DNA of 64,000 bases from Paenibacillus_E oryzisoli_A (lineage in GTDB: Bacteria; Bacillota; Bacilli; Paenibacillales; NBRC-103111). Under the pieces are notes generated by a model. That model was not told the origin of the DNA. It did not search any database and saw nothing but the letters and a program-made list of their open reading frames with translations. Shown here piece after piece: positions 6,371 through 15,424 of the stretch. The stretch lies in NCBI RefSeq assembly GCF_050467285.1, contig NZ_JBCMUN010000016.1:1-64000 (forward strand), in the 5' to 3' direction. Each line of letters starts with the position of its first letter. Within the stretch, counting starts at the first letter, position 1. A program made the translations under genes and the position numbers.

Positions 6371-9300
6371 TTATTGGCCCTTCAGAACAGCGAGCAGATT
6401 GTACACCGCTTGTGCGGTCTCAGCCCGGGATGCTTCGCTATGCGGATCGAAACGGTTCTGATCCTTCCCTTCAAGCAAACCGATGGCCGCGGCTTTCTTC
6501 ACAGCTTCCGATGCCCAAGGGCTGAACGTCCCTTCATCCGCAAAAGCTTGCTCCAGCATTTGCGTTTCTGCCGGTGCGCCGCTCGCACTAACCGCTCTGA
6601 CCAGCATGGCGGCCATTTGCTCACGCGTTATCGATTGCTCCGGCGAAAACTTGCCATTGTCCAGCCCGTTCACGATCCCCGTTTCCGCAAGGGCTCGGAC
6701 GGCGCCGGCATACCACGCGTCAGCGGGTACATCGGAGAACGCACCGCCCTGCTTCGCCTGCAGTTTCAGCACTCTTGCGAGCAGCGCGGCAAATTCAGCG
6801 CGCGTAACGGATCGCGACGGCTCGAAGGTATTCTCTGTGACGCCCTCGACGATATGCTTGGCGCTTAGTTCCGCAATGACTGCGCCCGCCCAATGTTCCT
6901 TCGGAACATCCGCAAACGTCTTGGCGTACGCCAGCACGGCATACTTGCTAAAATGATACAGCTGCGCCTCCATCACATCGCCATGCAGCTCCCCGCCGAC
7001 ATACTCCAGCTTGCCGTCATCGCTGATATAGTATACGCCGAGCAAACGTTTATCTGCATTCGGAAGGATTTTGAACGAAACGGTGACCGGCTTTTCGAAG
7101 GTGCGGATCACGGTTGACTCACCAGATCTGTTCGTAATACTCAGCTGAAAATCAACAGTGAGGCTGGCAGCCTTCACTTCCGCATTAGCGGTTTGGATCG
7201 GCAGGTCGGCCTTCCCGTCGCTGCCTACAATGTTCACGCGAAGCGAAATGCTTTCGCCCGTTTTGTCCGCCGAAGTCGCTTGGCTCGCGATATACTGAAG
7301 CACATCGTTCGACAGGGTGATGGTCACATCGTCTTTTACAATTTCGAGCGCATTGCTCTGAAGCAGCTTGGCGGTATCCACAGGGAGTACGATTGTATCC
7401 GCCGCCTTCGGCAGCTCTAGTGTGGCTTTTCCTTGCGCTGGCTTCAAATCATCCGCCTTCACGATGACCGAATTCGCCGGTTCTTGTGTTGGCTGAGGTC
7501 CAGACGCTTGGGACCCCGTTGATGGTGGCGTGTCACCATCAGGTGTGGGAATGGATGGATGGCCGTAATTGGACCATTTTGTTAAATTAACCTTTTGCAT
7601 GCGATCCATGACATAATTCGCCGTGTCGCGATATGCGTTCGCACCGGATTCGAACAGGAGGTACAGCTCACCGTTCCGTTCGATCGTATTTTCGAGCATT
7701 GGCGGTACGAGAAGGTCGTTATTGCCGGCTGCTTTCGCGCCGCTATCCAAGTACCAGACAGGTACATCCGTTGCACCGATTGTAGCAAGCGTATGCGGCG
7801 TTCCTGTAAAGTCCGGTTTCTCATACTTTAAAAGATCGCTGTCCCGGCTTCTCGAGTAGGACTGGCTCAGCATGATACTGTCGCCTAGCACAGCCATGCC
7901 TTGAATTTTGTCCGGAAGGGATAAGATCATATCAGGTACGACGGCGCTTGTTCCATTCACTTTGCCGGAAGGCAGCACATCCGTCTGATCATCCAGCCGG
8001 TATCCGGCTGCCCACGCATATTGATTGGTGTTGTCCCGCGTGAGCAAGGCATGGCTCCCATCGGTATTGTACGTCGGCGGATAGTAGTATTCACCTGACC
8101 ACAGCACACCGTCTGCGTATGTCGTAAAGGATGCGTTTGTGACCGTCAAAAACTTGCTTTCAAACGAAACGCTTCCCTTGTTCGGTGCTTGGATCAAGTC
8201 CTCCATCTTCAATTGATAGAGATAGGAACCGGAAGCAATCCATACATGATTCTTGCTGACCGCGACGCCGCCGGCATGGCCGTTGTAGGGGTTGCTGCCG
8301 TCATACAGGTTGACGTATTTAACCAGCAGACCGGTTTTCGCGTCGAGAATGGAAAGTGTACTCGGCCGCTTGTCTTCCATGTAGCTGGTGGTGATGATCC
8401 AGTCATGTTCTTTGTCGTAGGCCATGCCCTGTGGAACGAAATCTTCCACAAGCCCCGGTACGACAGGTCCTGGCTCGCTGACATCCCACAGCATTTGATA
8501 CGCCGGAGCTTGCGGATTGTCGGCCCGCACCGTTTGGGTAATGTGCTGGTGGGACGGCGTTGCCGATACGGTTGTTGATTTCGGCGATTCGTTATTCGAA
8601 GAATCCAGTGCGGAAACTTCGAAGGCGTATGTCACTTCTCCTTGCAGCAGCGGCACATCGAGTGATGTTCGGGTGGCTGGCAGTGTGACGTCCAGCTTGC
8701 CGTTTTTGTAAATCAGATAGGAGACGACGTCCGCTTCCGCATTTGCATGCCAGCTAACCGTGACTTTACCTTCCCCGGGAACTGCATTGACGCCGGTTGG
8801 CGCGACGGGCGCAACCTGGTCCAATTTCGTTATTGGCGGCACTTGTCCGTTCAGGATAACGCCAGGCGATGCCGGCTGCTTCGTGCCAACTTTCCTCATC
8901 GTAGTCGTTCCGTCGATCGGATAAGCGTACGTGATTGTTTGCTTTTCAGCAAAATCGGTCCCGCCGGTATCGTTGTAGGAAGCCTTCACGATTTCCGAGT
9001 CGCTCGGATCCAGGATCGCAATCGTCTGTGTTCCGGCATTGATCAGGCCGTTGATATCGTTCATCGCGTACAGATTGCCGGCAGGTACATACTTTTCCGG
9101 ATATTCATCGAAGAAGTAGCGGTTAAACTGATCGGCTGTATAAAAGTCAAGACCCGAGAAATGAGTTAAGACTAGCTTGGTTTCCCGCGGCTGTATCACG
9201 AAAGGTCCGTCGATCGCTTTCTCCCAGCTTTTTGACGGGTCATTGCTCGTGAACTTCAGCTTATAGCCCTGAAGGTCAATCGGTGCGGCGTCTGTGTTGA

Positions 9301-10600
9301 AAATCTCTACAAACTCGTAGGCATCATAAGAGGTCGTTGCCCCTGCCGGCCAATAATTGTCCGTATCGGGCGCTAGCTCCGTGATGAGCAGCTTTGGTAA
9401 CGATGCAATCGTAGGCGCTGCCGTGACTGCATTCGATTTCGAGGACTCATTGCCGGCCGTGTCTACGGCTGTCACCTCGAAGAGATAGGACTGACCATTT
9501 TCCAAATTGCTGATCGTTACGCCCGTATGATTGCCGAGCAGCGTTTGATGGAGCACACCATCCATGTACACCTTATAATAGGCAGCATCCGGTTCAGGAG
9601 CGGCACTCCAGCTCAGGACGACGCTGTTCGTTCCTGCCGCTGCGGAAAGGCCTGCAGGTGCAGATGGAGCGGTGGTATCCGAAGGCGAAGGCGGCAGCTG
9701 CGCGGCGAAAACGGTGCCTGGCGTTGCCTCCTCGACATAGCTCATCTTCCGCAGTGTGATTGAGCCGTCTGTCGGATACATGTAGTTGATCCCCCGATTC
9801 TCGACGGGATCGGATGCTCCATAAGAGACCGTAGAGATCGGCACATCATTGGGTGCCGCGATCGACAAGGTCCGAGCGGATGTGTTGGCCATGCCGCCTA
9901 AGGCATCGACCATAACAAGCTGATCCGCAGTGAGATTCGTGCCATAGCTTGTATTGAAGCCGGCGGCGGTGGCTGTATTCGTGGTGGAGTTACTCGTATT
10001 TTTCGCCCAAAGCACGACCGTTCCGTGTGAAGGGATGATCGTGTCCGTCGTAATCGTCCATTTGTATACAGAAGGTGTCGTGTAAATGACTTTGTAGTTT
10101 TTCAAGGCTATCGCGGCATCGCTGGTATTGTAGATTTCGACAAATTCGTAGGCATCCGGCGTACCGCTTGTAAAATCGATCTTCTTGCTGTCCGGAACTA
10201 CCTCGGTAATCATCAGTGCAGGATATTGCAGCGGTGTGGCAGTGACCACATCCGAAAGGGTAGATTCTTGATCGACGCTATCCACGGCCGAGAGCGCAAA
10301 GCTGTACGTCGTACCGTTCGATAGTCCAGAAACCAGGTAGGTCGTGCCGGTCACCGTCCCGGATATATCGGTTCCATTCATGTAAAGCTTATAGCCCTTC
10401 AAGTCTGCTTCTGCATTGGCATTCCAGGTCAGCGTCACCTGCGAGGGGCCTGCAACCGCCCCTAATCCGATAGGTGTTGCTGGCGACAGGTCGACATCCG
10501 CATAGGCGACTTGAGCCGATCCGAAGCCAATCACGCTGAACGAAAGCAGCAGTGCCGTCAAACAGATGGCTACGATTTTTGAAAAACGGTTTCCTTCCAT
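6371..10600 (-). CDS. Large multidomain S-layer-anchored surface protein (FN3, lamin-tail, propeller-like, SLH)
   Basis: The 1409-residue exported protein begins with a signal peptide ending near AQVAYA. Fibronectin III modules (each with VTLTW/VVLSW/VTVSW and SFALSAVD-like strands) alternate with two lamin-tail domains (MITEVVPD...AYEFVEIYNT and LITELAPD...AYEFVEIFNT). A region of about residues 680-1010 (PQGMAYDKEHDWIITTSY, GGVAVSKNHVWIASG) resembles a beta-propeller. A beta-rich segment follows, then three SLH repeats (FADVPKEHWAG, FSDVPADAWYAG, FADEGTFSPWASEA). The frame stays open 435 bases further upstream, but GGAGG sits 7 bases before the ATG at 10600, directly before the signal peptide. 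It is cell-wall anchored; the substrate is unknown. Confidence 0.88.
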   Translation of the reverse strand: MEGNRFSKIVAICLTALLLSFSVIGFGSAQVAYADVDLSPATPIGLGAVAGPSQVTLTWNANAEADLKGYKLYMNGTDISGTVTGTTYLVSGLSNGTTYSFALSAVDSVDQESTLSDVVTATPLQYPALMITEVVPDSKKIDFTSGTPDAYEFVEIYNTSDAAIALKNYKVIYTTPSVYKWTITTDTIIPSHGTVVLWAKNTSNSTTNTATAAGFNTSYGTNLTADQLVMVDALGGMANTSARTLSIAAPNDVPISTVSYGASDPVENRGINYMYPTDGSITLRKMSYVEEATPGTVFAAQLPPSPSDTTAPSAPAGLSAAAGTNSVVLSWSAAPEPDAAYYKVYMDGVLHQTLLGNHTGVTISNLENGQSYLFEVTAVDTAGNESSKSNAVTAAPTIASLPKLLITELAPDTDNYWPAGATTSYDAYEFVEIFNTDAAPIDLQGYKLKFTSNDPSKSWEKAIDGPFVIQPRETKLVLTHFSGLDFYTADQFNRYFFDEYPEKYVPAGNLYAMNDINGLINAGTQTIAILDPSDSEIVKASYNDTGGTDFAEKQTITYAYPIDGTTTMRKVGTKQPASPGVILNGQVPPITKLDQVAPVAPTGVNAVPGEGKVTVSWHANAEADVVSYLIYKNGKLDVTLPATRTSLDVPLLQGEVTYAFEVSALDSSNNESPKSTTVSATPSHQHITQTVRADNPQAPAYQMLWDVSEPGPVVPGLVEDFVPQGMAYDKEHDWIITTSYMEDKRPSTLSILDAKTGLLVKYVNLYDGSNPYNGHAGGVAVSKNHVWIASGSYLYQLKMEDLIQAPNKGSVSFESKFLTVTNASFTTYADGVLWSGEYYYPPTYNTDGSHALLTRDNTNQYAWAAGYRLDDQTDVLPSGKVNGTSAVVPDMILSLPDKIQGMAVLGDSIMLSQSYSRSRDSDLLKYEKPDFTGTPHTLATIGATDVPVWYLDSGAKAAGNNDLLVPPMLENTIERNGELYLLFESGANAYRDTANYVMDRMQKVNLTKWSNYGHPSIPTPDGDTPPSTGSQASGPQPTQEPANSVIVKADDLKPAQGKATLELPKAADTIVLPVDTAKLLQSNALEIVKDDVTITLSNDVLQYIASQATSADKTGESISLRVNIVGSDGKADLPIQTANAEVKAASLTVDFQLSITNRSGESTVIRTFEKPVTVSFKILPNADKRLLGVYYISDDGKLEYVGGELHGDVMEAQLYHFSKYAVLAYAKTFADVPKEHWAGAVIAELSAKHIVEGVTENTFEPSRSVTRAEFAALLARVLKLQAKQGGAFSDVPADAWYAGAVRALAETGIVNGLDNGKFSPEQSITREQMAAMLVRAVSASGAPAETQMLEQAFADEGTFSPWASEAVKKAAAIGLLEGKDQNRFDPHSEASRAETAQAVYNLLAVLKGQ

Positions 10601-10680
10601 GTGCATTCCTCCGTTGTCTTTGTGTTGAATGACTCCTTCATCTCTGCGGCCAAATCTTCCCGGTATCCCTCCTTTGTAGA

Positions 10681-10737
10681 CGACAAAAAGCCCTGACAAC
10701 AACGATGCAGCTTTCGCTACATCGCATGTTATCAGGG
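10681..10737 (-). terminator. Strong hairpin with T-run in the 5' leader of the SLH gene
   Basis: On the minus strand GCCCTGAtAACA..GCGATGTAGC pairs with GCTGCATCGTtGTTgTCAGGGC around GAAA, followed by CTTTTTG. It lies about 85-135 bases upstream of the coding start. It either ends transcripts from further upstream or acts as a leader attenuator. No riboswitch aptamer was recognised before it. Confidence 0.6.
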
Positions 10738-11070
10738 CCTTCTCCGTCATCTCTTGGCCTATGAAAACGCTTTTATCGTGTCCGATATCAACCACTATAC
10801 TAGGTTTGCGGTCGATTGGGAAGAGGGTACTGTAAAAAATCCACTTTGGATGGCCTGCTAATGAAATTTTGATAAACCTTCGCTTTACCGGAACATAGCA
10901 TGTGGTTGTATCTGCGATCATTGTGTATCTCGTTGATGGACAGGCAACCCACCTCCCCCAGCACATATTCCTGCAAACTTGCATCCTTTTCGCTGACCTC
11001 AACCCGATTAAAGCCAAAAACCTGCGAATCAGCATCCTTTTTTCTAAAAAAGGGGCAGTTTTCCGCGAAA
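10738..11070. other. Noncoding region upstream of the SLH gene
   Basis: No convincing gene is present. Frames open on the minus strand lack suitable ribosome sites. A near-direct repeat AAAAGGATGC...GCAGG occurs twice in minus sense between about 10975 and 11045. Confidence 0.35.
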
Positions 11071-11072
11071 CA

Positions 11073-11103
11073 GAAAAAATTCCTGCACTTTCGCAGGAAT
11101 TCC
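11073..11103 (-). terminator. Second terminator downstream of the deacetylase gene
   Basis: On the minus strand AATTCCTGC / GCAGGAATT is followed by TTTTTTC. It lies behind another terminator, giving a tandem pair. Confidence 0.75.
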
Positions 11104-11126
11104 TCTTCTCCCCCCATGTCTGCCCC

Positions 11127-11152
11127 GAAAAGCCTGCCTTTTCGCAGGCTTC
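11127..11152 (-). terminator. First terminator downstream of the deacetylase gene
   Basis: On the minus strand AAGCCTGC / GGCAGGCTT with a GAAAA loop is followed by TTTTC, about 40 bases past the stop codon. Confidence 0.75.
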
Positions 11153-11190
11153 TCCCTTGACCGCATGGAGCCGACGAGTAGCGCGTCCCC

Positions 11191-11967
11191 CTAAGGCGTC
11201 CGCCCCTTCATCTCGTCCAGGCTCTTGAACTGGTACCCCTGACTGCGCGCCGCGTCAATGATGCGGCCCAGCGCTTCGGTGTTGTCGCTCGACACCGAGT
11301 GCAGCAAAATCACTGCGCCCGGATGCAGCTGCGCCATGACATTCTTATAGGCGTACTCCCAGCCTTTTTGCTGCTTAGGCTCCCAGTCGCGATACGCAAC
11401 GGACCAGAACACGTTGGTGTAACCCATGCCATGGCTCGTCGCCAGCGACCGGCCGTTGAAAATGCCGCGCGGCGCCCGCAGATAGCGCATCTCCTGCTGC
11501 CCCGTCACGGCGGCGACGCCGGCTTTGACCTGATCCAGCTCTTTCTGGATCTGCGCGGTTGAAATCTGACTCATATCCGGATGGCTCCAGGAATGGTTAC
11601 CGATCAGATGGCCCTCCGCGGCCATTCGCTTCAGGAGCTCCGGCTCCGTTTTGATATAATGCCCCGTCACGAAGAAAATCGCCGGCACCTGCTTCTCCTT
11701 CAGCACGTCCAAGATGCGGCCGGTGTAGCCGTTCTCGTACCCGTTGTCAAAGGTGAGGTACAGCTCCTTCTGCGACTGATCGCCGGTAAACACGGCACCG
11801 TTCTCTTTCAACAAACTTTTAAAGCCCTCCTCATCGATCGACGGGGGCTGGCCGTTCACACTCTTTTTAAACCCAAAATGATACGCGCCATCGGCGGACA
11901 CCGGCGTCGCCTGCCCTGCGAACAACAGCAGCAGTATACCCACAACGAGCACTCGCATAAGCTTCAT
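11191..11967 (-). CDS. pdaA: Polysaccharide deacetylase, PdaA-like (spore cortex muramic delta-lactam)
   Basis: PdaA removes the N-acetyl group from muramic acid in spore cortex peptidoglycan, a step to muramic delta-lactam. The 258-residue protein has a signal peptide (about 1-25, ending PVSADG) and the NodB fold motifs TFDNGYENG (Asp74), NHSWSHPD (His125, His129), RAPRG and a C-terminal LLHSVS. Asn replacing the second Asp of TFDDG is characteristic of PdaA. The frame is open to 12051, but GGAGG lies 8 bases before the ATG at 11967, which starts the signal peptide. It points to a spore-former. Followed by tandem terminators; no partner gene. Confidence 0.87.
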   Translation of the reverse strand: MKLMRVLVVGILLLLFAGQATPVSADGAYHFGFKKSVNGQPPSIDEEGFKSLLKENGAVFTGDQSQKELYLTFDNGYENGYTGRILDVLKEKQVPAIFFVTGHYIKTEPELLKRMAAEGHLIGNHSWSHPDMSQISTAQIQKELDQVKAGVAAVTGQQEMRYLRAPRGIFNGRSLATSHGMGYTNVFWSVAYRDWEPKQQKGWEYAYKNVMAQLHPGAVILLHSVSSDNTEALGRIIDAARSQGYQFKSLDEMKGRTP

Positions 11968-12099
11968 GAAACATTCCTCCTTGCTTGCAGCATTCAGACT
12001 TGTTACTAATATGCCACACCCGGGTATGTGATTATGTAGGAATTGCCCCATTCCATTTCGCAGCTAACTGAATATACTACTATACACGCTATGTAGAAG

Positions 12100-12381
12100 G
12101 TGATTGCCATCAGCTCCCCGGAACCTAGAGACGATTTGCTGCAAATCCTGGGATTAGCTTCGGAACAAGCTATGTACAAGGCCCAGTGGGACGGCTACTC
12201 GTTAGCCGACATCGCCAAAGCCAATCACGTGGATGTGCAAAAAGTGATCGAACTGCAGCTCGCCGAACTCGCGGCTCAGCTCGAAGCCCGTTTCAGCAGC
12301 GGCAGCATCACGCCTGAGCAGTATGCCGCTCAGCGCGCGGAACTGCCCGAAATTATATGCAGGAGCGTATACGCCCTGTGA
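12100..12381 (+). CDS. Small helical protein of unknown function
   Basis: The 93-residue product has no signal peptide or membrane segment. It is mostly helical, with a YSLADIAKANHVDVQKVIE segment resembling the short repeated helix pairs of YckD/DUF2680-type proteins, and a possible second unit around SGSITPEQYAAQRAELPE. The start is uncertain: GTG at 12100 overlaps AGAAGG, and the following ATT is the alternative. A terminator directly follows. It is divergent from pdaA. No function is assigned. Confidence 0.6.
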   Translation: MIAISSPEPRDDLLQILGLASEQAMYKAQWDGYSLADIAKANHVDVQKVIELQLAELAAQLEARFSSGSITPEQYAAQRAELPEIICRSVYAL

Positions 12382-12390
12382 CAGCAGGAG

Positions 12391-12420
12391 AAGGCACCCG
12401 GTCGGGGTGCTTTTTCTTTT
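12391..12420 (+). terminator. Terminator after the small helical protein gene
   Basis: GGCACCC / GGGGTGC with a short loop is followed by TTTTTCTTTT. Confidence 0.85.
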
Positions 12421-12493
12421 TCTCCGCGTATTGTCCCCTCCCCCGTTTTGTGTCACTATCAAGGGAGAAGCTTTTCACGGAAAGGACGGCCGC

Positions 12494-13303
12494 GTGCCAA
12501 TGAATTTCGAACAACTGATTCCGCTCGTTCCCCTCATCGATCAGGTTCAGGCTTACACGGGGCCGCGCAAGGTGGCGGTACAGCCTCACCGGCATCAACT
12601 CATTATCGTCCGCCAAGGCCACCTCACGCTGCAGCGTTCTGGCTACGAGCCGATCATCGTTTCCCAGGCGTACGCCTGTCATCCTGATCAAGGGGACTAC
12701 GTCCTCCAAGTGCCGCGCACCAAGGCCGTCAGCTATGTCGTTCTGACCTACCACGTGCTGCCGGACGATCAGACTTGGCATCTCCATGGCCATCTGACCA
12801 CGCTCAGCGAGATCAAAATCCACTACATGCTCGACGAGCTGATCCGCACGACGGAAGAGATTCCTACGAGCACCGCGGAAGAAGAAGCGAAGCAGAGTTA
12901 TCGGAAGCGGATGATGCTGGAGCGGATTTTGTACATTTACCTGCACGAGTCGGATCTGTCCCACGAGAAAAAGACCGCCGCCGAAGCGATCGAAGGCACG
13001 CTCTCCTACATCAACGAGCACTACATGCTCGAGCTGACGCTGCCCATGCTGGCGCGGCGCGCGGGGATGAGTGTGGGGTATTTTACCGTCCTGTTCAAAA
13101 AGACGACCGGCACCACGCTGATGAACTACCTCTACACGCTGCGGATTGAGAAGGCGAAGACGATGTTCCAGCAGACCGATCTGCTCGCCAAGGAGATCGC
13201 GGGGCGCGTTGGGTTTCTGGATTATTTTCATTTTAGCAAGGTGTTTAAAAAGAAAACCGGCACCACCCCTAGCGCTTACCAAGCGGCCATCGACAAAATC
13301 TAA
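12494..13303 (+). CDS. AraC-family transcriptional regulator of the iron-siderophore locus
   Basis: The 269-residue protein has a cupin-type sensor half (VQPHRHQLIIVRQGHLTL, CHPDQGDYVLQVP). Its C-terminal pair of AraC HTHs starts at about residue 168 (TLSYINEHYMLELTLPMLARRAGMSVGYF; DYFHFSKVFKKKTGTTPSAY). It lies 106 bases before, and in line with, a siderophore-binding lipoprotein gene, so it probably activates uptake when its ligand is bound, as Btr-type regulators do. GTG at 12494 is 7 bases from AAAGGA; the ATG two codons later is the alternative. The longer open frame upstream lacks a ribosome site. The specific siderophore is unknown. Confidence 0.85.
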   Translation: MPMNFEQLIPLVPLIDQVQAYTGPRKVAVQPHRHQLIIVRQGHLTLQRSGYEPIIVSQAYACHPDQGDYVLQVPRTKAVSYVVLTYHVLPDDQTWHLHGHLTTLSEIKIHYMLDELIRTTEEIPTSTAEEEAKQSYRKRMMLERILYIYLHESDLSHEKKTAAEAIEGTLSYINEHYMLELTLPMLARRAGMSVGYFTVLFKKTTGTTLMNYLYTLRIEKAKTMFQQTDLLAKEIAGRVGFLDYFHFSKVFKKKTGTTPSAYQAAIDKI

Positions 13304-13308
13304 AAATG

Positions 13309-13355
13309 AGACATGCGCCATCTGCATATTAGACATGTCTAATCTTCGGCATATT
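13309..13355 (+). promoter_or_regulatory. Tandem direct repeat, candidate AraC operator
   Basis: AGACATG..ATCT..GCATATT occurs twice back to back (13309-13330 and 13331-13355). The second copy contains the perfect palindrome ATTAGACATGTCTAAT (13328-13343). Tandem direct repeats are the usual target of AraC regulators, and the site lies between the regulator and the transport genes. Confidence 0.55.
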
Positions 13356-13359
13356 CGGT

Positions 13360-13380
13360 ATTATTCTCATTGAGAATAAT
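13360..13380 (+). promoter_or_regulatory. Fur-box-like palindrome upstream of the siderophore-binding protein
   Basis: ATTATTCTC-ATT-GAGAATAAT is a perfect 9-bp inverted repeat, 30 bases before the lipoprotein start, followed by AATCATTT. It resembles Firmicute Fur boxes, so iron repression is the likely control. Confidence 0.75.
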
Positions 13381-13409
13381 AATCATTTGCATGAAGGAGA
13401 CAAGCAATC

Positions 13410-14396
13410 ATGAGAACGTATTTTTCACGCATCAGCCTTTTGCTCATCATCAGCCTCTTTGCGCTAAGCCTTGCAGCTTGCGGCAAAGGGACAAATACCG
13501 AGTCCGCAGCGGGTACGGCAGCCCCGGCGGCCGGCGCAAGCGCGAGCGCTGCTCCGACAGCCAAAGCCGACGGCCCGATCACGATTCAAGACGTCGCAGG
13601 CACGCTGGAGCTGCCGAAGAAACCGGAGCGCATCGTCGCGATGGAGTTCAGTTTTACCGACATCCTCGTCTCCCTCGGCGTGAAGCCGGTTGGGGTTGCC
13701 GATGATGGCGACGCTTCGCTGATGATGGATTCCGTCAAGGCGCTGCTCCCTACGTACACTTCCGTCGGCTCCCGTTACGAGCCTAACATGGAGCTGATCT
13801 CCTCGCTGAAGCCCGACCTGATCATCGTGGACATCAACAAGCATAAGAACGCGATCGCGCAGCTGAAAGGCATCGCCCCTGTGCTCGTGCTGGACGACTA
13901 CATGGCAAACTACGATCAAATGCTTAAGAACGTAACCCTGATCGGCAAAGCGGTCGGCAAAGAAGACGAAGCGGCGAAACGCCTCGCCGAACACCAAACC
14001 AAAGTCGACACACTGAAAAAGAAACTGAACGCATCCGGTGCAAAAGTGCTGCCCGCTGTTGTGAATCCAAAAGGCTTCTTCGCCCACTCCGACCACGCGT
14101 ACAGCGGTTCCTTCCTCGCCATGCTCGGCTACGTGGATCCGGTGAAGAACGACGCGGCGTACCCGCAAATTACGCTGGAGCAGCTGGTTGAAGCGAACCC
14201 GCAAGCACTGTTCCTGCTCCCAACCGACAAAGTGACGATCGTGCAGGAGTGGGAGAAAAATCCGCTATGGGCGAAAATCGACGCCGTCAAAAACAACAAA
14301 GTATACACCGTTGAGCGCCGTGACTGGTCCTTATCCCGCGGACTGCTCGGTTCCGAGAAAATGCTCGACGACCTTGTGAAGAATATGGGGCAATAA
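13410..14396 (+). CDS. Iron-siderophore ABC transporter substrate-binding lipoprotein
   Basis: This FepB/FhuD-class protein captures ferric siderophore outside the membrane. The 328-residue product has a lipoprotein signal (LFALSLAACGKG, lipidated Cys at about 24) and an Ala-rich linker. The periplasmic-binding fold (TonB-dependent helical type) shows ITIQDVAGTLELPKKPERIVAMEF, VGVADDG, LKPDLIIVD and NPLWAKIDAVKNNKVYTV. GAAGGAG lies before the ATG. It is followed at once by two FecCD permease genes. The Fur-like palindrome upstream and the AraC gene before it define an iron-uptake operon. Confidence 0.9.
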   Translation: MRTYFSRISLLLIISLFALSLAACGKGTNTESAAGTAAPAAGASASAAPTAKADGPITIQDVAGTLELPKKPERIVAMEFSFTDILVSLGVKPVGVADDGDASLMMDSVKALLPTYTSVGSRYEPNMELISSLKPDLIIVDINKHKNAIAQLKGIAPVLVLDDYMANYDQMLKNVTLIGKAVGKEDEAAKRLAEHQTKVDTLKKKLNASGAKVLPAVVNPKGFFAHSDHAYSGSFLAMLGYVDPVKNDAAYPQITLEQLVEANPQALFLLPTDKVTIVQEWEKNPLWAKIDAVKNNKVYTVERRDWSLSRGLLGSEKMLDDLVKNMGQ

Positions 14397-14401
14397 AAGG
14401 T

Positions 14402-15424
14402 ATGAAGCTTATAACTAAGAAGCAGAGCCGGTATCGGCCTCTGCTCTTCCTTTTTTCCGGTTTGCTCGTGATGATGGCTGTAGGGATCGTATGCAGCTTA
14501 AAATGGGGCCAAACGTACGTGAGCTGGCGCACCTTGTACGAAGCCGTGACCTACCAGGGCAGCGACAAGTCGCACCTGTATATTCAAACCTTGCGACTCC
14601 CCCGTGCCTTGATGGCGTGCCTCGTCGGCATGCAGCTGGCGCTGGCCGGGCTGCTCACGCAGCTGACGACCAAAAACCCGCTCGCCTCGCCGCACGTCTT
14701 CGGCATTAACGCAGGCGCCGCGCTCGCGGTCGTCGCTGGCCTCGTGCTGCTGCCCCAGAGCCATGGCGGCAATCTGGGGCTGATCGGGCTCGCCTTCGCC
14801 GGTGCGACGCTCGGTGCCCTGCTCGTCTGGTCGCTCGCCGGCGGAGGGAGCAAGCAATACGTGTTCATCGCGCTGGCGGGGATCACGATTCATTTTCTGA
14901 TGTCCTCGCTGACTGAGGGCATGATCATTCTCAATCAGGCGGCGACGGACAGCATCATGTTCTGGCTCGTGGGCTCCCTGACGCACGCCGCGTGGACGGA
15001 GGTTCGAGTGATCCTGCCGTTTTTTGTCGGAGGGATGGCGCTGTTCGGGTTTATGCTGCCATCTCTGAAATTGCTGCTGCTCGACGATGAAATGGCCAGC
15101 GGGCTCGGGCAGCGCATCCTGATCGTGCGCGGCATCAGCATGGTGCTGGTCATCGTGCTGGCCGGCTCGGCGGTCGCGCTGTGCGGGCCGATCGGCTTCG
15201 TCTGCCTGCTCGTGCCGCATATCGCACGGGCGCTGGTTGGCGGTAGCTTAGCTGTGCTCGCGCCAGTGACCGCGCTGCTTGGCGGCGTGCTGCTGCTGTT
15301 TGCGGATTTTGTGAGCCGGTTCCTCGCGTTTCCGTATGAATCGCCGGTCGGCATCGTGACCGCCTTAATCGGGGCGCCGTTCTTCATCTATTTGGCGCTG
15401 AGGATGAGGGGGGTGCGGGGATGA
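14402..15424 (+). CDS. FecCD-family iron-siderophore permease (first)
   Basis: An integral membrane subunit of a type II ABC importer. The 340-residue protein has many hydrophobic segments and the family signatures LRLPRALMACLVGMQLALAG, NPLASPHVFGINAGAALAVV and CGPIGFVCLLVPHIAR. It begins 6 bases after the lipoprotein stop and overlaps the next gene by 4 bases, so the three are co-transcribed. No ATPase gene lies in this operon; in Bacillus relatives a shared ATPase such as YusV or FhuC energises several such pairs. The ligand is unknown. Confidence 0.9.
   Translation: MKLITKKQSRYRPLLFLFSGLLVMMAVGIVCSLKWGQTYVSWRTLYEAVTYQGSDKSHLYIQTLRLPRALMACLVGMQLALAGLLTQLTTKNPLASPHVFGINAGAALAVVAGLVLLPQSHGGNLGLIGLAFAGATLGALLVWSLAGGGSKQYVFIALAGITIHFLMSSLTEGMIILNQAATDSIMFWLVGSLTHAAWTEVRVILPFFVGGMALFGFMLPSLKLLLLDDEMASGLGQRILIVRGISMVLVIVLAGSAVALCGPIGFVCLLVPHIARALVGGSLAVLAPVTALLGGVLLLFADFVSRFLAFPYESPVGIVTALIGAPFFIYLALRMRGVRG

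Noticed and set aside
10681..10900. Cyclic di-GMP riboswitch before the SLH gene
   Set aside because: The conserved GEMM aptamer core (GCAAACC, GACGCAAAGC) is absent; only a terminator-like hairpin is seen.
10601..11035. N-terminal extension of the large SLH protein to 11035
   Set aside because: The ATG at 10600 has GGAGG at 7 bases and is followed at once by a signal peptide; the extension has no ribosome site and contains a terminator-like hairpin.
12353..13336. 327-codon minus-strand ORF opposite the AraC regulator
   Set aside because: The plus-strand AraC protein shows all family motifs; the opposite frame shows none.
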